Notes under the pieces: generated by a model
Told to the model about the DNA's origin: nothing
The model's input: the letters and a program-made list of their open reading frames with translations, nothing else
Database searches by the model: none
In this document: piece by piece, positions 1 to 7,042 of the stretch
Position numbering within the stretch: the stretch's first letter is position 1
Layout of the letters: every line of letters begins with the position of its first letter
Virus record (IMG/VR): IMGVR_UViG_3300030107_003683
Location: 1-20,496 of that record
Length of the DNA: 20,496 nucleotides
DNA from: a virus
Direction: 5' to 3' (one strand)
Position numbers and translations under genes: made by a program

Positions 1-135
1 GCAGATAATGGATCAACTCAAGATGGTGCAGAAAGTGAGCATATCTTTGCAAGATTCGATCAAAATAAACTTGATATGAGTCAAGTTGCTCCAGATGTAT
101 TTAATATGAAACTCAAGATTGAAGAAGAGTTTTAG
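1..135 (+). CDS. C-terminal end of an unknown rightward protein (partial)
   Basis: Frame 1 is open from the first base to a TAG at 133-135, giving the last 44 residues of a protein whose start lies before the window. The visible end is acidic and has no motif I recognise; it finishes in KLKIEEEF. Its last 23 bases overlap the end of the leftward NinB-like gene, so the two genes converge. It is probably the end of the rightward virion-gene block, because all other rightward genes here are packaging or virion genes, but that is inference. It is not simply the continuation of the tail-fibre gene at the other window end: joining base 20496 to base 1 puts a TAA in frame two codons later. Confidence 0.6.
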   Translation, partial: ADNGSTQDGAESEHIFARFDQNKLDMSQVAPDVFNMKLKIEEEF

Positions 136-430
136 GATCAGGAATAACTATGTTCATCTCTACAGCACTCCATCTAATTAAACGCTCTATGAATACTGAA
201 AACTCTTTTGTTGATAGCGTTTTAGTGCTATCTATATTAAAATGATTTTTTATAGTGGAGTGCATTTCTTGTTCAGTATATCCCAGTTCCTCACCCAATA
301 TACCTACAATCTTCCAGTAATAGTTATTTTGCTGGGCAGAGCGTACACCAGTTTCTTTTAGTTCAATATAATACTCGCCCTGCAACTTAGATATAGCATT
401 ATCAAATTCAGTCCTATTTAATAAGGACAT
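113..430 (-). CDS. NinB-like recombination protein (putative)
   Basis: The 105-residue product has an N-terminal QQNNYYW segment, a middle GYTEQEMH segment, and the C-terminal run LSTKEFSVFIERLIRWSAVE followed by IPDP. This combination is typical of short phage proteins that resemble lambda NinB, a recombination-associated DNA-binding protein. The assignment rests on pattern memory only. A longer reading frame starts at 472, but it would overlap the upstream gene by 31 bases. The ATG at 428-430 directly follows AAAGGTAAG, a good ribosome binding site just after the upstream stop, so I chose it. It is the last gene of the leftward block and overlaps the end of the rightward gene by 23 bases. 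The NinG-like gene in the same block fits a small recombination module. Confidence 0.5.
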   Translation of the reverse strand: MSLLNRTEFDNAISKLQGEYYIELKETGVRSAQQNNYYWKIVGILGEELGYTEQEMHSTIKNHFNIDSTKTLSTKEFSVFIERLIRWSAVEMNIVIPDPKTLLQS

Positions 431-441
431 CTTACCTTTCT

Positions 442-702
442 CTATTTTACAAGCAAATCGCAGTCTGGACATATCTTAGCTTCCCATAGTTTCATATCAG
501 AGGACTTCCAGAGTTCACCTTCAAATATATTCCATTTCTTGCGACACTCTGGACACCACCAGAGATCTTCATCTGCTCTGATTTCATCTGTTTTATGATT
601 TTCCCTAAATCTTGTTTCTACTACATGGCTATCGAGAGCATCAATAACCCATTGAATAGAGCCAAATTTATTTTGGTTTTCCTTTACTTTTTCTTTCTTC
701 AA
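442..702 (-). CDS. Small zinc-ribbon protein, TTG start
   Basis: This 86-residue protein has two CxxC pairs, WWCPEC near residue 50 and ICPDC near residue 79, spaced as in a zinc ribbon. The N-terminal third is charged and the middle is tryptophan-rich. The only start that keeps the ribbon is TTG at 700-702, preceded by AGGCGG inside the end of the upstream gene, with a 35-base overlap. The next in-frame ATG lies between the two CxxC pairs. The zinc ribbon could bind nucleic acid or mediate protein contact; the biological role is unknown. It is tightly coupled to both neighbours, which suggests translation from a polycistronic leftward message. Confidence 0.6.
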   Translation of the reverse strand: MKKEKVKENQNKFGSIQWVIDALDSHVVETRFRENHKTDEIRADEDLWWCPECRKKWNIFEGELWKSSDMKLWEAKICPDCDLLVK

Positions 703-994
703 TTATACCGCCTAGCAATAATAAATAATTTCGTGCATCCTGTATTCTACCAACTATAGGTTCTTCTGATACTTCTTTGCCGTTTAACACATAGTTTCTT
801 ATTGAATCCATATGTTTTAATAAATAAATAAGAGCTACCTGCTCTGCTCTTAAATTCATTCTGTCACCAATGCTTTTAAAGTTTTTAAACTTATCCTCAT
901 CTGATACAGTATATTCCTCGCCCTTAACTAGCATAAGTCTATTCTCTTCATCTTGCATAGATTTTGCCCATCTCATAAAGTGGCTAACCTTCAT
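668..994 (-). CDS. DUF1599 / Nmad1-like phage protein (putative)
   Basis: The 108-residue product has the segment order KGEEYT, then NFKSIG, then QVALIYLLKHMDSI, then an EPIVGRIQDARNYLLLL helix. I recognise this layout from phage proteins annotated DUF1599 or nucleotide-modification-associated domain 1, which are alpha-helical and sometimes compared with MazG-type pyrophosphatases. The catalytic activity of that family is not settled, so a nucleotide-metabolism role is only a suggestion. The basic C-terminus (ERKSKGKPK) overlaps the start of the zinc-ribbon gene by 35 bases. The start ATG at 992-994 overlaps the end of the upstream 45-residue membrane-protein gene by 11 bases. Confidence 0.5.
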   Translation of the reverse strand: MKVSHFMRWAKSMQDEENRLMLVKGEEYTVSDEDKFKNFKSIGDRMNLRAEQVALIYLLKHMDSIRNYVLNGKEVSEEPIVGRIQDARNYLLLLGGIIEERKSKGKPK

Positions 995-1121
995 AATAAA
1001 ACCTCTCTATGATTTGTAGGCAGACATGAAAAGTAATTAAAAAAGCTATGGAAAACAAAAGAGAGCTTAAACTAAAAAAAAAGAAAGTTGCAACCCATTC
1101 CGTAATATTAAACAATATCAT
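984..1121 (-). CDS. Small one-segment membrane protein, 45 residues
   Basis: An ATG at 1119-1121 follows GGGGAG at ideal spacing and opens a 45-residue frame ending in TAG at 984-986. Residues 9-37 are almost all hydrophobic or aromatic (WVATFFFFSLSSLLF and onward), a single long membrane segment. The tail is short and charged (IIERFYYEG). The start overlaps the stop of the upstream 51-residue membrane protein as ATGA, and the end overlaps the start of the DUF1599-like gene. Paired tiny membrane proteins in phages can be holins, pinholins, spanins or superinfection-exclusion factors. Nothing in the sequence decides between these, and no endolysin is visible in the window. Confidence 0.6.
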   Translation of the reverse strand: MILFNITEWVATFFFFSLSSLLFSIAFLITFHVCLQIIERFYYEG

Positions 1122-1273
1122 TTTACTCCCCTTATTTCATCAATAATATCTTGCTTATCTTTTTTTCTATCCCATCTATCCAGATAGTGATATGATATTA
1201 TTGAAAATATGATAATAGTAACGATGAAAACGTCAAAGGCATTTTCTTGTAGTGATTGTAGCCAATAGCTCAT
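1118..1273 (-). CDS. Small membrane protein with charged tail, 51 residues
   Basis: The ATG at 1271-1273 follows AAAGGAG at about five bases. The 51-residue product has a short polar N-terminus, one membrane segment at about residues 14-31 (DVFIVTIIIFSIISYHYL), and a strongly charged C-terminal tail (DRWDRKKDKQDIIDEIRG) likely to be cytoplasmic. Its stop overlaps the start of the next small membrane protein by the four bases ATGA, implying coupled translation and perhaps a two-component complex. A GTTAAG/CTTAAC palindrome lies 17 bases upstream of the start. Function is unknown. Confidence 0.6.
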   Translation of the reverse strand: MSYWLQSLQENAFDVFIVTIIIFSIISYHYLDRWDRKKDKQDIIDEIRGVK

Positions 1274-1289
1274 GATTTCTCCTTTAAAT

Positions 1290-1306
1290 AGTTAAGGTTC
1301 TTAACT
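1290..1306. repeat. Palindromic element, copy upstream of small membrane proteins
   Basis: Arms AGTTAAG and CTTAACT flank a 3-base centre. It is intergenic, 17 bases upstream of the start of the 51-residue membrane protein and just before its ribosome binding site. Confidence 0.75.
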
Positions 1307-1348
1307 TTTTAGCATAGGTAGGAAAGGTCAAAGTCTAGCAAAAGTCTT

Positions 1349-1450
1349 TTACTGTCTCCTACCGCCACTAATTTTTTGCCCCAGTTTTCTTTTAGTGCCA
1401 ACCATAAGAAAACATCTGTCATTCATTTTTACAAACATACTTAACCACAT
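1349..1450 (-). CDS. Possible 33-residue basic peptide
   Basis: An ATG at 1448-1450 is preceded by AGGAAG at suitable spacing and opens 33 codons to TAA. The product begins MWLSMFVKMNDRC and ends in a basic stretch (KRKLGQKISGGRRQ). It fills part of an otherwise empty 240-base gap between two leftward genes. The frame is short enough to occur by chance, and no family is recognised, so this is tentative. The good ribosome binding site and the leftward orientation are the only arguments for it. Confidence 0.3.
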   Translation of the reverse strand: MWLSMFVKMNDRCFLMVGTKRKLGQKISGGRRQ

Positions 1451-1513
1451 ATCTTCCTGTTTGCTTATGTGTTCAGCTTACAGGTTTAGTTATTGATTTA
1501 TTGGGGCAATTCA

Positions 1514-1735
1514 TTAAATTGATTTTGCCATGTCATCTAAGCAACTTGAACATATATCCTTACTACAAACATGGCAGGTGGTTATTTTGTCTAAGTCGTT
1601 CATAATACTATTAACTATGTAGCTAATAGATGATAATTCTTTTTGTAAACCAATTTTTGATAAATCTGACATTTCTAATTCTGTATGATTCCAAATCATA
1701 CTAACTTTATCTCTTATTCTTTCTATATCTTTCAT
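1514..1735 (-). CDS. Unknown small protein with C-terminal cysteine cluster
   Basis: The 73-residue product is mostly helical and charged. It ends in a cysteine cluster at about residues 54-65 (CHVC, then CSSC), which could bind one zinc ion. The start ATG at 1733-1735 follows AAGGAG. It lies 11 bases downstream of the NinG-like HNH gene on the same strand. I do not recognise the family. Confidence 0.6.
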   Translation of the reverse strand: MKDIERIRDKVSMIWNHTELEMSDLSKIGLQKELSSISYIVNSIMNDLDKITTCHVCSKDICSSCLDDMAKSI

Positions 1736-1746
1736 TTTTGTTCTCC

Positions 1747-2109
1747 TTAAAAATTGAATGATTCTTGAGCTAATCTTGTGATGATCTCCTCATAATCATC
1801 ATCATTAAATTTTACTATTTTATTTTTTCTTTCCTTTAATACTTCGTACCATCGGATGCCACGCTTTTCTACTGCCCATTCAACAAACTCCGCAGGAGTC
1901 TTATGAGCAGAGAATTTTGAGGAGAACACATGGCATCCGACACAGAGACAAAAACCATTATCAATATCCCAACGAACCGAGCGAATAGATCGTGAATAAA
2001 AGTGATGTGCATTTAGGGGTTTCGTCTTGTGGCAATATTCGCACATACCATATTCTTTTATTTTGTCCGACCATACTTTATCTAGCTTTTTTGATAATGA
2101 TTTCTTCAC
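1747..2109 (-). CDS. HNH-type nuclease resembling NinG (putative)
   Basis: The 120-residue protein carries a zinc-bound HNH-like core. CEYC is at residues 23-26, the NAHHFYSR box at 33-40, a conserved NGFCLCVGCH segment at 51-60, and a further histidine at 69 followed by TPAEFVEW. This order matches short phage NinG/HNH proteins, which act on recombination or replication intermediates; the precise substrate is not visible. Translation appears to begin at GTG (2107-2109), with no clear ribosome binding site, six bases after the stop of the SSB-like gene, so coupling to that gene is likely. The neighbouring SSB-like gene, and the NinB-like gene further along, fit a recombination module. Confidence 0.65.
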   Translation of the reverse strand: MKKSLSKKLDKVWSDKIKEYGMCEYCHKTKPLNAHHFYSRSIRSVRWDIDNGFCLCVGCHVFSSKFSAHKTPAEFVEWAVEKRGIRWYEVLKERKNKIVKFNDDDYEEIITRLAQESFNF

Positions 2110-2115
2110 AGAGAA

Positions 2116-2607
2116 TTAAAATGGGGAATCATCCTCTGTTGATTCAGATGGTGACTTACCTTCTAATACATTCAATAAACTCATCATATTAGCTTCTATA
2201 ACAACCAATTCTCCAGTAGTCAGCACCTTGTCTTTTGTACTTATCATATCAACAGCCAACTTCAAACATACCTGCTTGTGAATATCGTGAGTTCTATTAT
2301 CTATACTGCTATTTGCAGATGTAGATATAGATTTAGGTTGAGTATCTCCTTGAGGAATAACATTCCATGCAAATTTACCCGGGGCATACTCATCTTTCCT
2401 AATATTAACTTTAGCACCTCTACCAAATGTACTTAGTTTCTTATGCAGGTTCTCGGTTGCAAAAAAGCTAGTCTCTCGACCTTCTTTATTTACACCATAT
2501 AAATACCAAGCACCATAAGAATTTTGACCTTGTTTTGGCTGATCATAAAGTAACTCTACAATGTTATCTTTATCTTTTGACAATTTGAATGAATCTTTAT
2601 TTTCCAT
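2116..2607 (-). CDS. Single-stranded-DNA-binding protein-like
   Basis: The 163-residue protein has a beta-rich N-terminal half (residues 10-90) with aromatic positions such as YGAWYLYGV, then a flexible Ser/Thr linker. After a helical region it ends in the acidic tip EDDSPF. A terminal D/E-rich stretch ending in proline-phenylalanine is the hallmark of SSB proteins, where it contacts replication and recombination partners. The OB-fold reading of the N-terminus is inferred from its pattern, not from a match. The start ATG at 2605-2607 follows AAGGAG. The gene sits in the replication block between the metallophosphoesterase and NinG-like genes, as expected for an SSB. Confidence 0.6.
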   Translation of the reverse strand: MENKDSFKLSKDKDNIVELLYDQPKQGQNSYGAWYLYGVNKEGRETSFFATENLHKKLSTFGRGAKVNIRKDEYAPGKFAWNVIPQGDTQPKSISTSANSSIDNRTHDIHKQVCLKLAVDMISTKDKVLTTGELVVIEANMMSLLNVLEGKSPSESTEDDSPF

Positions 2608-2860
2608 GTTTCTCCTTTGCTTTTAATATGGTTTTAACTGATTCTGTAATATCTTTCCATTTCTCGACATCATGCCCTTCATAGGTTTCAAATGATGCAC
2701 ATTCCAAATATGGATCACGAGCTTTGAAAAGTAAAAGATACTCACTAACTCCTTCAAGAAGATCGTCTATGCTATATCTGACTATTGTTTGTTCTCCATC
2801 TGTATTTTCAAAATACCTGCCATCATCATCAACATATCCATCCCAACAAATAGTAGCCAT
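2597..2860 (-). CDS. Unknown acidic protein, 87 residues
   Basis: The product begins MATICWDGYVDDDGRYFEN and is acidic and aromatic throughout, with a lysine-rich end (KAKEKHGK). A longer frame begins at 2911, but that part overlaps an upstream 44-residue gene with its own good ribosome binding site. The ATG at 2858-2860 follows AGGGAAG just after that gene's stop, so I prefer it. The 3' end overlaps the SSB-like start by 11 bases. No family is recognised. Confidence 0.55.
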   Translation of the reverse strand: MATICWDGYVDDDGRYFENTDGEQTIVRYSIDDLLEGVSEYLLLFKARDPYLECASFETYEGHDVEKWKDITESVKTILKAKEKHGK

Positions 2861-2873
2861 ATAAACATCTTCC

Positions 2874-3008
2874 CTATTCAACTGGAACAACCTTACAGTT
2901 GTTACGCTCAAGAAGTTTTACAACCATCATTCTGATAGCATCAATCTCCTCTTGAGTTAGTTCTTCTGGAAATTCTACCCTGAATTTTCCTTGTGTTATT
3001 TCTTTCAT
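2874..3008 (-). CDS. Unknown small protein, 44 residues
   Basis: An ATG at 3006-3008 follows AAGGAGAACGT, a strong ribosome binding site, and opens 44 codons to TAG. The sequence looks like a folded mini-protein. A short strand (GKFRVEFP) is followed by a helix (TQEEIDAIRMMVVKLLERNN) and a second short strand (CKVVPV). It lies between the metallophosphoesterase and the 87-residue acidic gene, and the intergenic spacing to the latter is 13 bases. Function is unknown. Confidence 0.6.
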   Translation of the reverse strand: MKEITQGKFRVEFPEELTQEEIDAIRMMVVKLLERNNCKVVPVE

Positions 3009-3058
3009 ACGTTCTCCTTATGTTTGAATATAATAAATTGAAATAATATAAATCAAGT

Positions 3059-3823
3059 CTATCCCTTAATTAATTCACCCCACAACGATGTTTTACCATT
3101 CACTATTTGAACTAAGTGAACTGTAAAAAATCCTGAATAATAAAAATCAACGATAGCAAAAGCGTGTTGCCAATTATGTTGCCTATTACCTAACCACTCA
3201 TTTGATTCTGCACTCATATCTTTTAAGCAACCTATTGACCAAGCCGATTTGACTCCATCAATATGGGTAACGGAAGATTGCTGTATATCGTGATGGTGTC
3301 CATACATAACATTACCACCAAGACGAAGCAGATGGTTGCGAGTGTGATTAATACCAGCGAAATGATGTCCATGATAAAAGTTGAGCTTTCCAATTTTAAG
3401 CATCTTGCCCAATGGGTGGTATTTATAACCACGCTGTCCCAATTTAATAGCATTTTTAACCAAAAAATCCTTAGCAAGGTAGGGATTTTCTTCAACAAAT
3501 CTGTTAAGCCAGTCCTCATGGTTTCCTTCAACAAAATGTTTCTCCTTTACGTTTACTTTATCTAATGATTCATCAATTATATCCATTCCTTTATTTACCT
3601 CTTCAATCTCTTTTGCAACGAATGGTAATTGATATTCTAATGGTGGTCTTTTCTTTTTCTTCCATTGCCAATGGGAAACCGATTCCCATTCTCCAGTATC
3701 CCCAAGATCAATATAACCATCAGGTTTTATAATCTCGATAGCCTGACATACAACACTTATAGCTTTCATATCAGCCATAGGAAAATGTTTATCAGGTGTT
3801 ACTATATACCTTTTAACTTTCAT
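3059..3823 (-). CDS. Calcineurin-fold metallophosphoesterase
   Basis: The 254-residue protein has the ordered metal-binding motifs of the calcineurin-like phosphoesterase fold. These are D11 and H13 (TPDKHFP), GD at 41-42 (DLGDTGEW), GNHED at 100-104, YHGHH at 150-154 and GHHHDIQ at 175-181. Together they would hold a two-metal centre that hydrolyses phosphoesters, in nucleic acids or small molecules. Such genes are common in phage replication regions, but substrates are rarely known. The start at 3823 follows AGAGGT. It lies downstream of the primase-helicase and two small genes. All expected ligand motifs are present, so the enzyme is probably active. Confidence 0.8.
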   Translation of the reverse strand: MKVKRYIVTPDKHFPMADMKAISVVCQAIEIIKPDGYIDLGDTGEWESVSHWQWKKKKRPPLEYQLPFVAKEIEEVNKGMDIIDESLDKVNVKEKHFVEGNHEDWLNRFVEENPYLAKDFLVKNAIKLGQRGYKYHPLGKMLKIGKLNFYHGHHFAGINHTRNHLLRLGGNVMYGHHHDIQQSSVTHIDGVKSAWSIGCLKDMSAESNEWLGNRQHNWQHAFAIVDFYYSGFFTVHLVQIVNGKTSLWGELIKG

Positions 3824-3837
3824 AAACGCTTACCTCT

Positions 3838-4068
3838 TTATATTTTTTGTGATACATATTCTTGAAATAAATCCCATTGAGCAACAGAATCAACTCCAAA
3901 ATGTTTTTCCTCTAGTTTTTTTACAAAATCTTTTTCAGAAAGATTATTTAATTTTTTCTTTAAATGTTTTGTACAAATCTTTTTTAATCTCCAGTAAGGT
4001 AAACAATGAATATATAAATCTATAAATTCTTTTGTAAGTTTTTTTCTAGTTATGTTTTCTTTTTTCAT
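3838..4068 (-). CDS. Unknown basic helical protein, 76 residues
   Basis: The product is lysine-rich and predicted helical (KKENITRKKLTKEFIDLY, then LKKICTKHLKKKLNNLSEKDFVKKLEEKHFG). It has no recognisable domain. The start ATG at 4066-4068 overlaps the stop of the upstream gene as ATGA and is preceded by GGAG. It sits between the metallophosphoesterase and the primase-helicase, so a role in replication is possible but not shown. Confidence 0.6.
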   Translation of the reverse strand: MKKENITRKKLTKEFIDLYIHCLPYWRLKKICTKHLKKKLNNLSEKDFVKKLEEKHFGVDSVAQWDLFQEYVSQKI

Positions 4069-4286
4069 ATTAACTCCGAATTAAGCCACATATCAAGTGC
4101 TTTTTCCCATTGCTGATAAGTAGCTTTATTATTATTATAATTAACCCATACTTGGTCAAATTCTTTCCAGTATCTATTTCTCATATGTCTTATGTGTCTT
4201 TCCATACTTTGATTGTTCCATTTATTTATATCCATATCTCCTAACCTATTCAAAAAGATTTTCTTTAGGTTCTTCGATGTATTCAT
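4065..4286 (-). CDS. Unknown protein overlapping the primase-helicase end
   Basis: The frame encodes 73 residues rich in Trp, Asn and Arg (WNNQSMERHIRHMRNRYW) with no known domain. Two starts are possible. The ATG at 4284-4286 lies inside the primase-helicase gene and has AGAGG eight bases upstream. The ATG at 4233-4235 would give 56 residues and follows the primase stop, but its AGGAG is too close for ideal spacing. I give the longer form because its ribosome binding site is better placed. The stop overlaps the next start by four bases. Confidence 0.5.
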   Translation of the reverse strand: MNTSKNLKKIFLNRLGDMDINKWNNQSMERHIRHMRNRYWKEFDQVWVNYNNNKATYQQWEKALDMWLNSELI

Positions 4287-5934
4287 AATATTTTCCTCTA
4301 ACTATATCGTATTTTAATTTAATGGGGGAATTTTGATTTGGCTTTCCATTTTTATACTGAAATCTAATCTTATGAACATGAATACCTGCATAATCTTCCT
4401 CATCACTTCTGTGTCTATGCACAGTAATTGCATTGTCACATTTATTAAACCAGTTAGCTGATCCAGAAATATCATATGGTGTAGGCACAACTGGTTTACG
4501 ATCAACCCCATTCTCCATCTTTCTAGGGTGTGCTACAACCCATATGTGCATCTCATTAACTTTGGAAAATGCACTTAGTTGAGCAAGTACCCTTGAAACA
4601 TATAAAGTCTCATTCTCACCATCTCCAAACTTATGTTCTAATGTATTCCACGGATCAATAATTAATCCATTTAAACCAAATCTAAAATTTAAAATCTTAG
4701 CTTGTTCTATAATGGATTCTATTGTAACGGAATCTTCCTGAGTTCCAATAAATTTTATATGCTCATTTAATATTTTCATTGAACTTCTGGCTGTATCTTC
4801 ATCTAACTTTTCATCTCCCCAAAATGGCTTTCCAGTAAATTTACCAACCAGTTTTAATAAGTGGTGTTCAACTGGAAAGTTCTCTGCTGAAAAAACACCA
4901 AACTTCCACCCATAAGATTGTATCATGTTAATCATAACAGAATCCATCCATTCAGACTTCCCCATATTTGGCACACCAGTTATAACAGTAACCTCTGATG
5001 GACTTACTAAATAATGAGGATCAACACTAGACCAACCAGTAGATAGACCTTGAACTTGTGGCTTTAATAATAAATCAATGGCATCATCTTCAATGTCTTG
5101 AATCATAACAACACCATCAATAGGATATGGATGTGCATTACTTACAATATCCTGAACCGCATCTTCTCCATGCTTTATAAGTACATCATTCATGTCCTTA
5201 CATCCATCTGGATATACCACTCTAAAGCATTTTTCCCTACCTATACGCCTAGATAATTCATCTCTCAGGTGTTTACCTGCCCCATCGGAATCTGTGCATA
5301 ATATAATAGTATTTGCACTCATTAAGTGATCTTCTGCCGATATAAGGTAGCTAAATTTTCTATCACTAGGTTTTGAATTTGGGGCGGTTGCACCATCTGG
5401 AACAGATACAACATTCATAAATCCAGATTGAACTAATGCTAGTGCATCCATCTCGCCCTCAGTTATAATAATTGTCTCCATTCCTTTCATGTGGTCAAAT
5501 CTATAAAAACATTTTTCAGCATTTTTAGATTGCATAAATTTCTTATCAGATGTCCTAGATTTTATATTAACAACTTCACCATCCTTATAAAAGGGAAATT
5601 GTATCCATCTATTGTTATATCCAATTTTTTCAGAATCTACAACAACCCTAGAAATTCCACGATCCTCAAACCATTGATAGACTTTTTCAGGAATATTTGT
5701 TTTTGGCGGATCAGGTAATGTCGGTATTGGAACTACATCAGAAAAGTTATGCTCCTTAACTTTTTTCAATGTTCCCTTCCACCCACAATGATGGCAATTC
5801 CAAACTCCCTCATCTATATTAACAGACAAGCATGGATCAGATGTTTTCTTTCTACTACTAGAACACTTTGGGCATTGTATTTTTTCTTGCCCAGATGTTC
5901 CCTTTACAAAAATCCCATTCTCCTCAAATGTCAT
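4246..5934 (-). CDS. Bifunctional DNA primase-helicase (T7 gp4-like)
   Basis: The 562-residue protein has the three-part layout of replicative primase-helicases. An N-terminal zinc-binding region has CPKC at 21-24 and CHHC at 47-50. A TOPRIM primase core has IIITEGEMDAL at about 155-165 and the metal-binding TDSDGAGK at 214-221. A C-terminal RecA-fold helicase has Walker A GVPNMGKS at 320-327, the Walker B aspartate in LIIDPW at 424-429, and a VVAHPRK segment at 466-472. It should lay RNA primers and unwind the fork. I place the start at ATG 5932-5934, behind GGGAGAT, rather than the in-frame ATG 12 bases upstream. The initiator gene ends immediately before it. Residues 57-65 are encoded by a degenerate copy of a palindrome repeated elsewhere in this block. 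Confidence 0.9.
   Translation of the reverse strand: MTFEENGIFVKGTSGQEKIQCPKCSSSRKKTSDPCLSVNIDEGVWNCHHCGWKGTLKKVKEHNFSDVVPIPTLPDPPKTNIPEKVYQWFEDRGISRVVVDSEKIGYNNRWIQFPFYKDGEVVNIKSRTSDKKFMQSKNAEKCFYRFDHMKGMETIIITEGEMDALALVQSGFMNVVSVPDGATAPNSKPSDRKFSYLISAEDHLMSANTIILCTDSDGAGKHLRDELSRRIGREKCFRVVYPDGCKDMNDVLIKHGEDAVQDIVSNAHPYPIDGVVMIQDIEDDAIDLLLKPQVQGLSTGWSSVDPHYLVSPSEVTVITGVPNMGKSEWMDSVMINMIQSYGWKFGVFSAENFPVEHHLLKLVGKFTGKPFWGDEKLDEDTARSSMKILNEHIKFIGTQEDSVTIESIIEQAKILNFRFGLNGLIIDPWNTLEHKFGDGENETLYVSRVLAQLSAFSKVNEMHIWVVAHPRKMENGVDRKPVVPTPYDISGSANWFNKCDNAITVHRHRSDEEDYAGIHVHKIRFQYKNGKPNQNSPIKLKYDIVRGKYYEYIEEPKENLFE
5742..5767. repeat. Degenerate palindromic element inside the primase-helicase
   Basis: On the minus strand this 26-base stretch differs from the matching stretch around the copy at 9835-9857 at only two positions, both in the centre or second arm. 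It encodes KKVKEHNFS just after the primase zinc-binding region, against KKVKELNFS in the papain-fold protein. Confidence 0.6.
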
Positions 5935-5935
5935 T

Positions 5936-6730
5936 TTATCTCCCATTTAAATATTTATGTTGAATGTTCTGAAACTTAGTAAATCCATTTTCAGATTTTT
6001 TTCTCAGTGACTTTATGCTGAGTAAAGTCTTGCCCCAAAACTTATCATGTACTGCCCAGCTTATAACATTCTTAATATCATCATACTCAAAACCATCTTT
6101 TTTAATTAAATCATAAAGTATATTTATACTGCCATTTACAATATCAAGGTTATCATCCCAATTTTTTTCTATTATGTTTGGGTATCTCGATTCTTGTATA
6201 TTATAAAAATCTTTTACAATTTTATACAAAGCATTTTTCTGCTTTCCGCTGATCTGATTATTTAGCTTAGTATCTTTAGAATTGCCATTGGTATATACTT
6301 TTCTTATACTATTATTATTATATAATAATGATTGGGTATTTTGACTAAGCATATTGCCATTTAATTGTAATTCACCCTCGTTATTATTATTACCCCCTAC
6401 GTTATTTTGCACATAGGGTAATTTAGAATTGTTATTTAGATATAGGCAATTTTGTATAGGGGTAATATATCTTTTCTTAAATTTTTTAGTATTTTCTTCG
6501 TACTCATATACTATGTTTATAAACCCATATTTTCTCAAGCTAGATATACTTCTTGAGGCTGTGTCTTTGCTCATGTCAAACACCCTGCTAAAATAAGAAT
6601 TGTTCTTAACACAAACCCCATCTTTTTCTAAGCAAGCCATAATCTCTGCAAAAATTAATTTGGCATTTGCTGTTAATTCAGTATGGTATCTCACATCACT
6701 AGGCATAACTGCATAATAACTACTTTGCAT
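5936..6730 (-). CDS. Winged-helix replication initiator-like protein
   Basis: The 264-residue protein opens with YYAVMPSDVRYHTELTANAK and a winged helix-turn-helix at about residues 15-80 (NNSYFSRVFDMSKDTASRSI, then LRKYGFI). This is the arrangement in phage replication initiators of the lambda O / helix-turn-helix 36 type. Residues 95-165 are a low-complexity asparagine-rich linker. The C-terminal part (about 165-264) contains FWGKTLLSIKSLRKKSENGFTKFQ, typical of the end of such initiators. It probably recognises the origin and recruits the replicative helicase encoded directly downstream; its last bases abut the primase-helicase ribosome binding site. A stable hairpin lies just upstream at 6751-6782. 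Confidence 0.7.
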   Translation of the reverse strand: MQSSYYAVMPSDVRYHTELTANAKLIFAEIMACLEKDGVCVKNNSYFSRVFDMSKDTASRSISSLRKYGFINIVYEYEENTKKFKKRYITPIQNCLYLNNNSKLPYVQNNVGGNNNNEGELQLNGNMLSQNTQSLLYNNNSIRKVYTNGNSKDTKLNNQISGKQKNALYKIVKDFYNIQESRYPNIIEKNWDDNLDIVNGSINILYDLIKKDGFEYDDIKNVISWAVHDKFWGKTLLSIKSLRKKSENGFTKFQNIQHKYLNGR

Positions 6731-6750
6731 TTATTTCTTCTCCTTTTTGA

Positions 6751-6782
6751 TTGGGTAGGGTAATTTATAAAACCCCACCCAA
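6751..6782 (-). promoter_or_regulatory. Intergenic hairpin before the initiator gene
   Basis: Positions 6751-6761 and 6772-6782 form an 11-bp stem around a 10-base loop. On the plus strand the stem has one A-C mismatch, but on the minus-strand transcript that position is a G-U pair, so the structure suits RNA read leftward. No uridine run follows it, and the ribosome binding site AAGGAG lies soon after. It is therefore more likely a processing or stabilising hairpin than a simple terminator. Confidence 0.5.
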
Positions 6783-6796
6783 CCTATTGCCTTATG

Positions 6797-7015
6797 TTAT
6801 TTATTACCTTGTACTGGTTTTAGGCATAGTTCAAAATATTCACATTTCTTCCCATCTAAAACAGCACACTTTTTATAAGCATATTCTTCATTGATCCATT
6901 GATTAAGTTTCTCACCTATCATTATACCAGAACATTTAAAACCGACATTATAATTGGCACATTCTTTTTTTATGAATGTCTCTATATTGTTTTTTTCTCG
7001 GTTCATTCTTAGCAT
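6797..7015 (-). CDS. Unknown cysteine-rich protein, 72 residues
   Basis: The product has five cysteines (residues 19, 28, 50, 58 and 64), two of them in KKCEYFELCLKP near the C-terminus. That could be a metal site but matches no family I know. The start ATG at 7013-7015 has AGAGG at eight bases. It is separated from the initiator gene by a 66-base gap holding a hairpin. The role is unknown. Confidence 0.55.
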   Translation of the reverse strand: MLRMNREKNNIETFIKKECANYNVGFKCSGIMIGEKLNQWINEEYAYKKCAVLDGKKCEYFELCLKPVQGNK

Positions 7016-7042
7016 TGGATTATCCTCTATCTCTTACGATTT

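Noticed and set aside
3232-3565. Two 100-codon frames, one on each strand, inside the metallophosphoesterase gene
   Set aside because: Both lie within a gene with a complete set of catalytic motifs and have no independent support.
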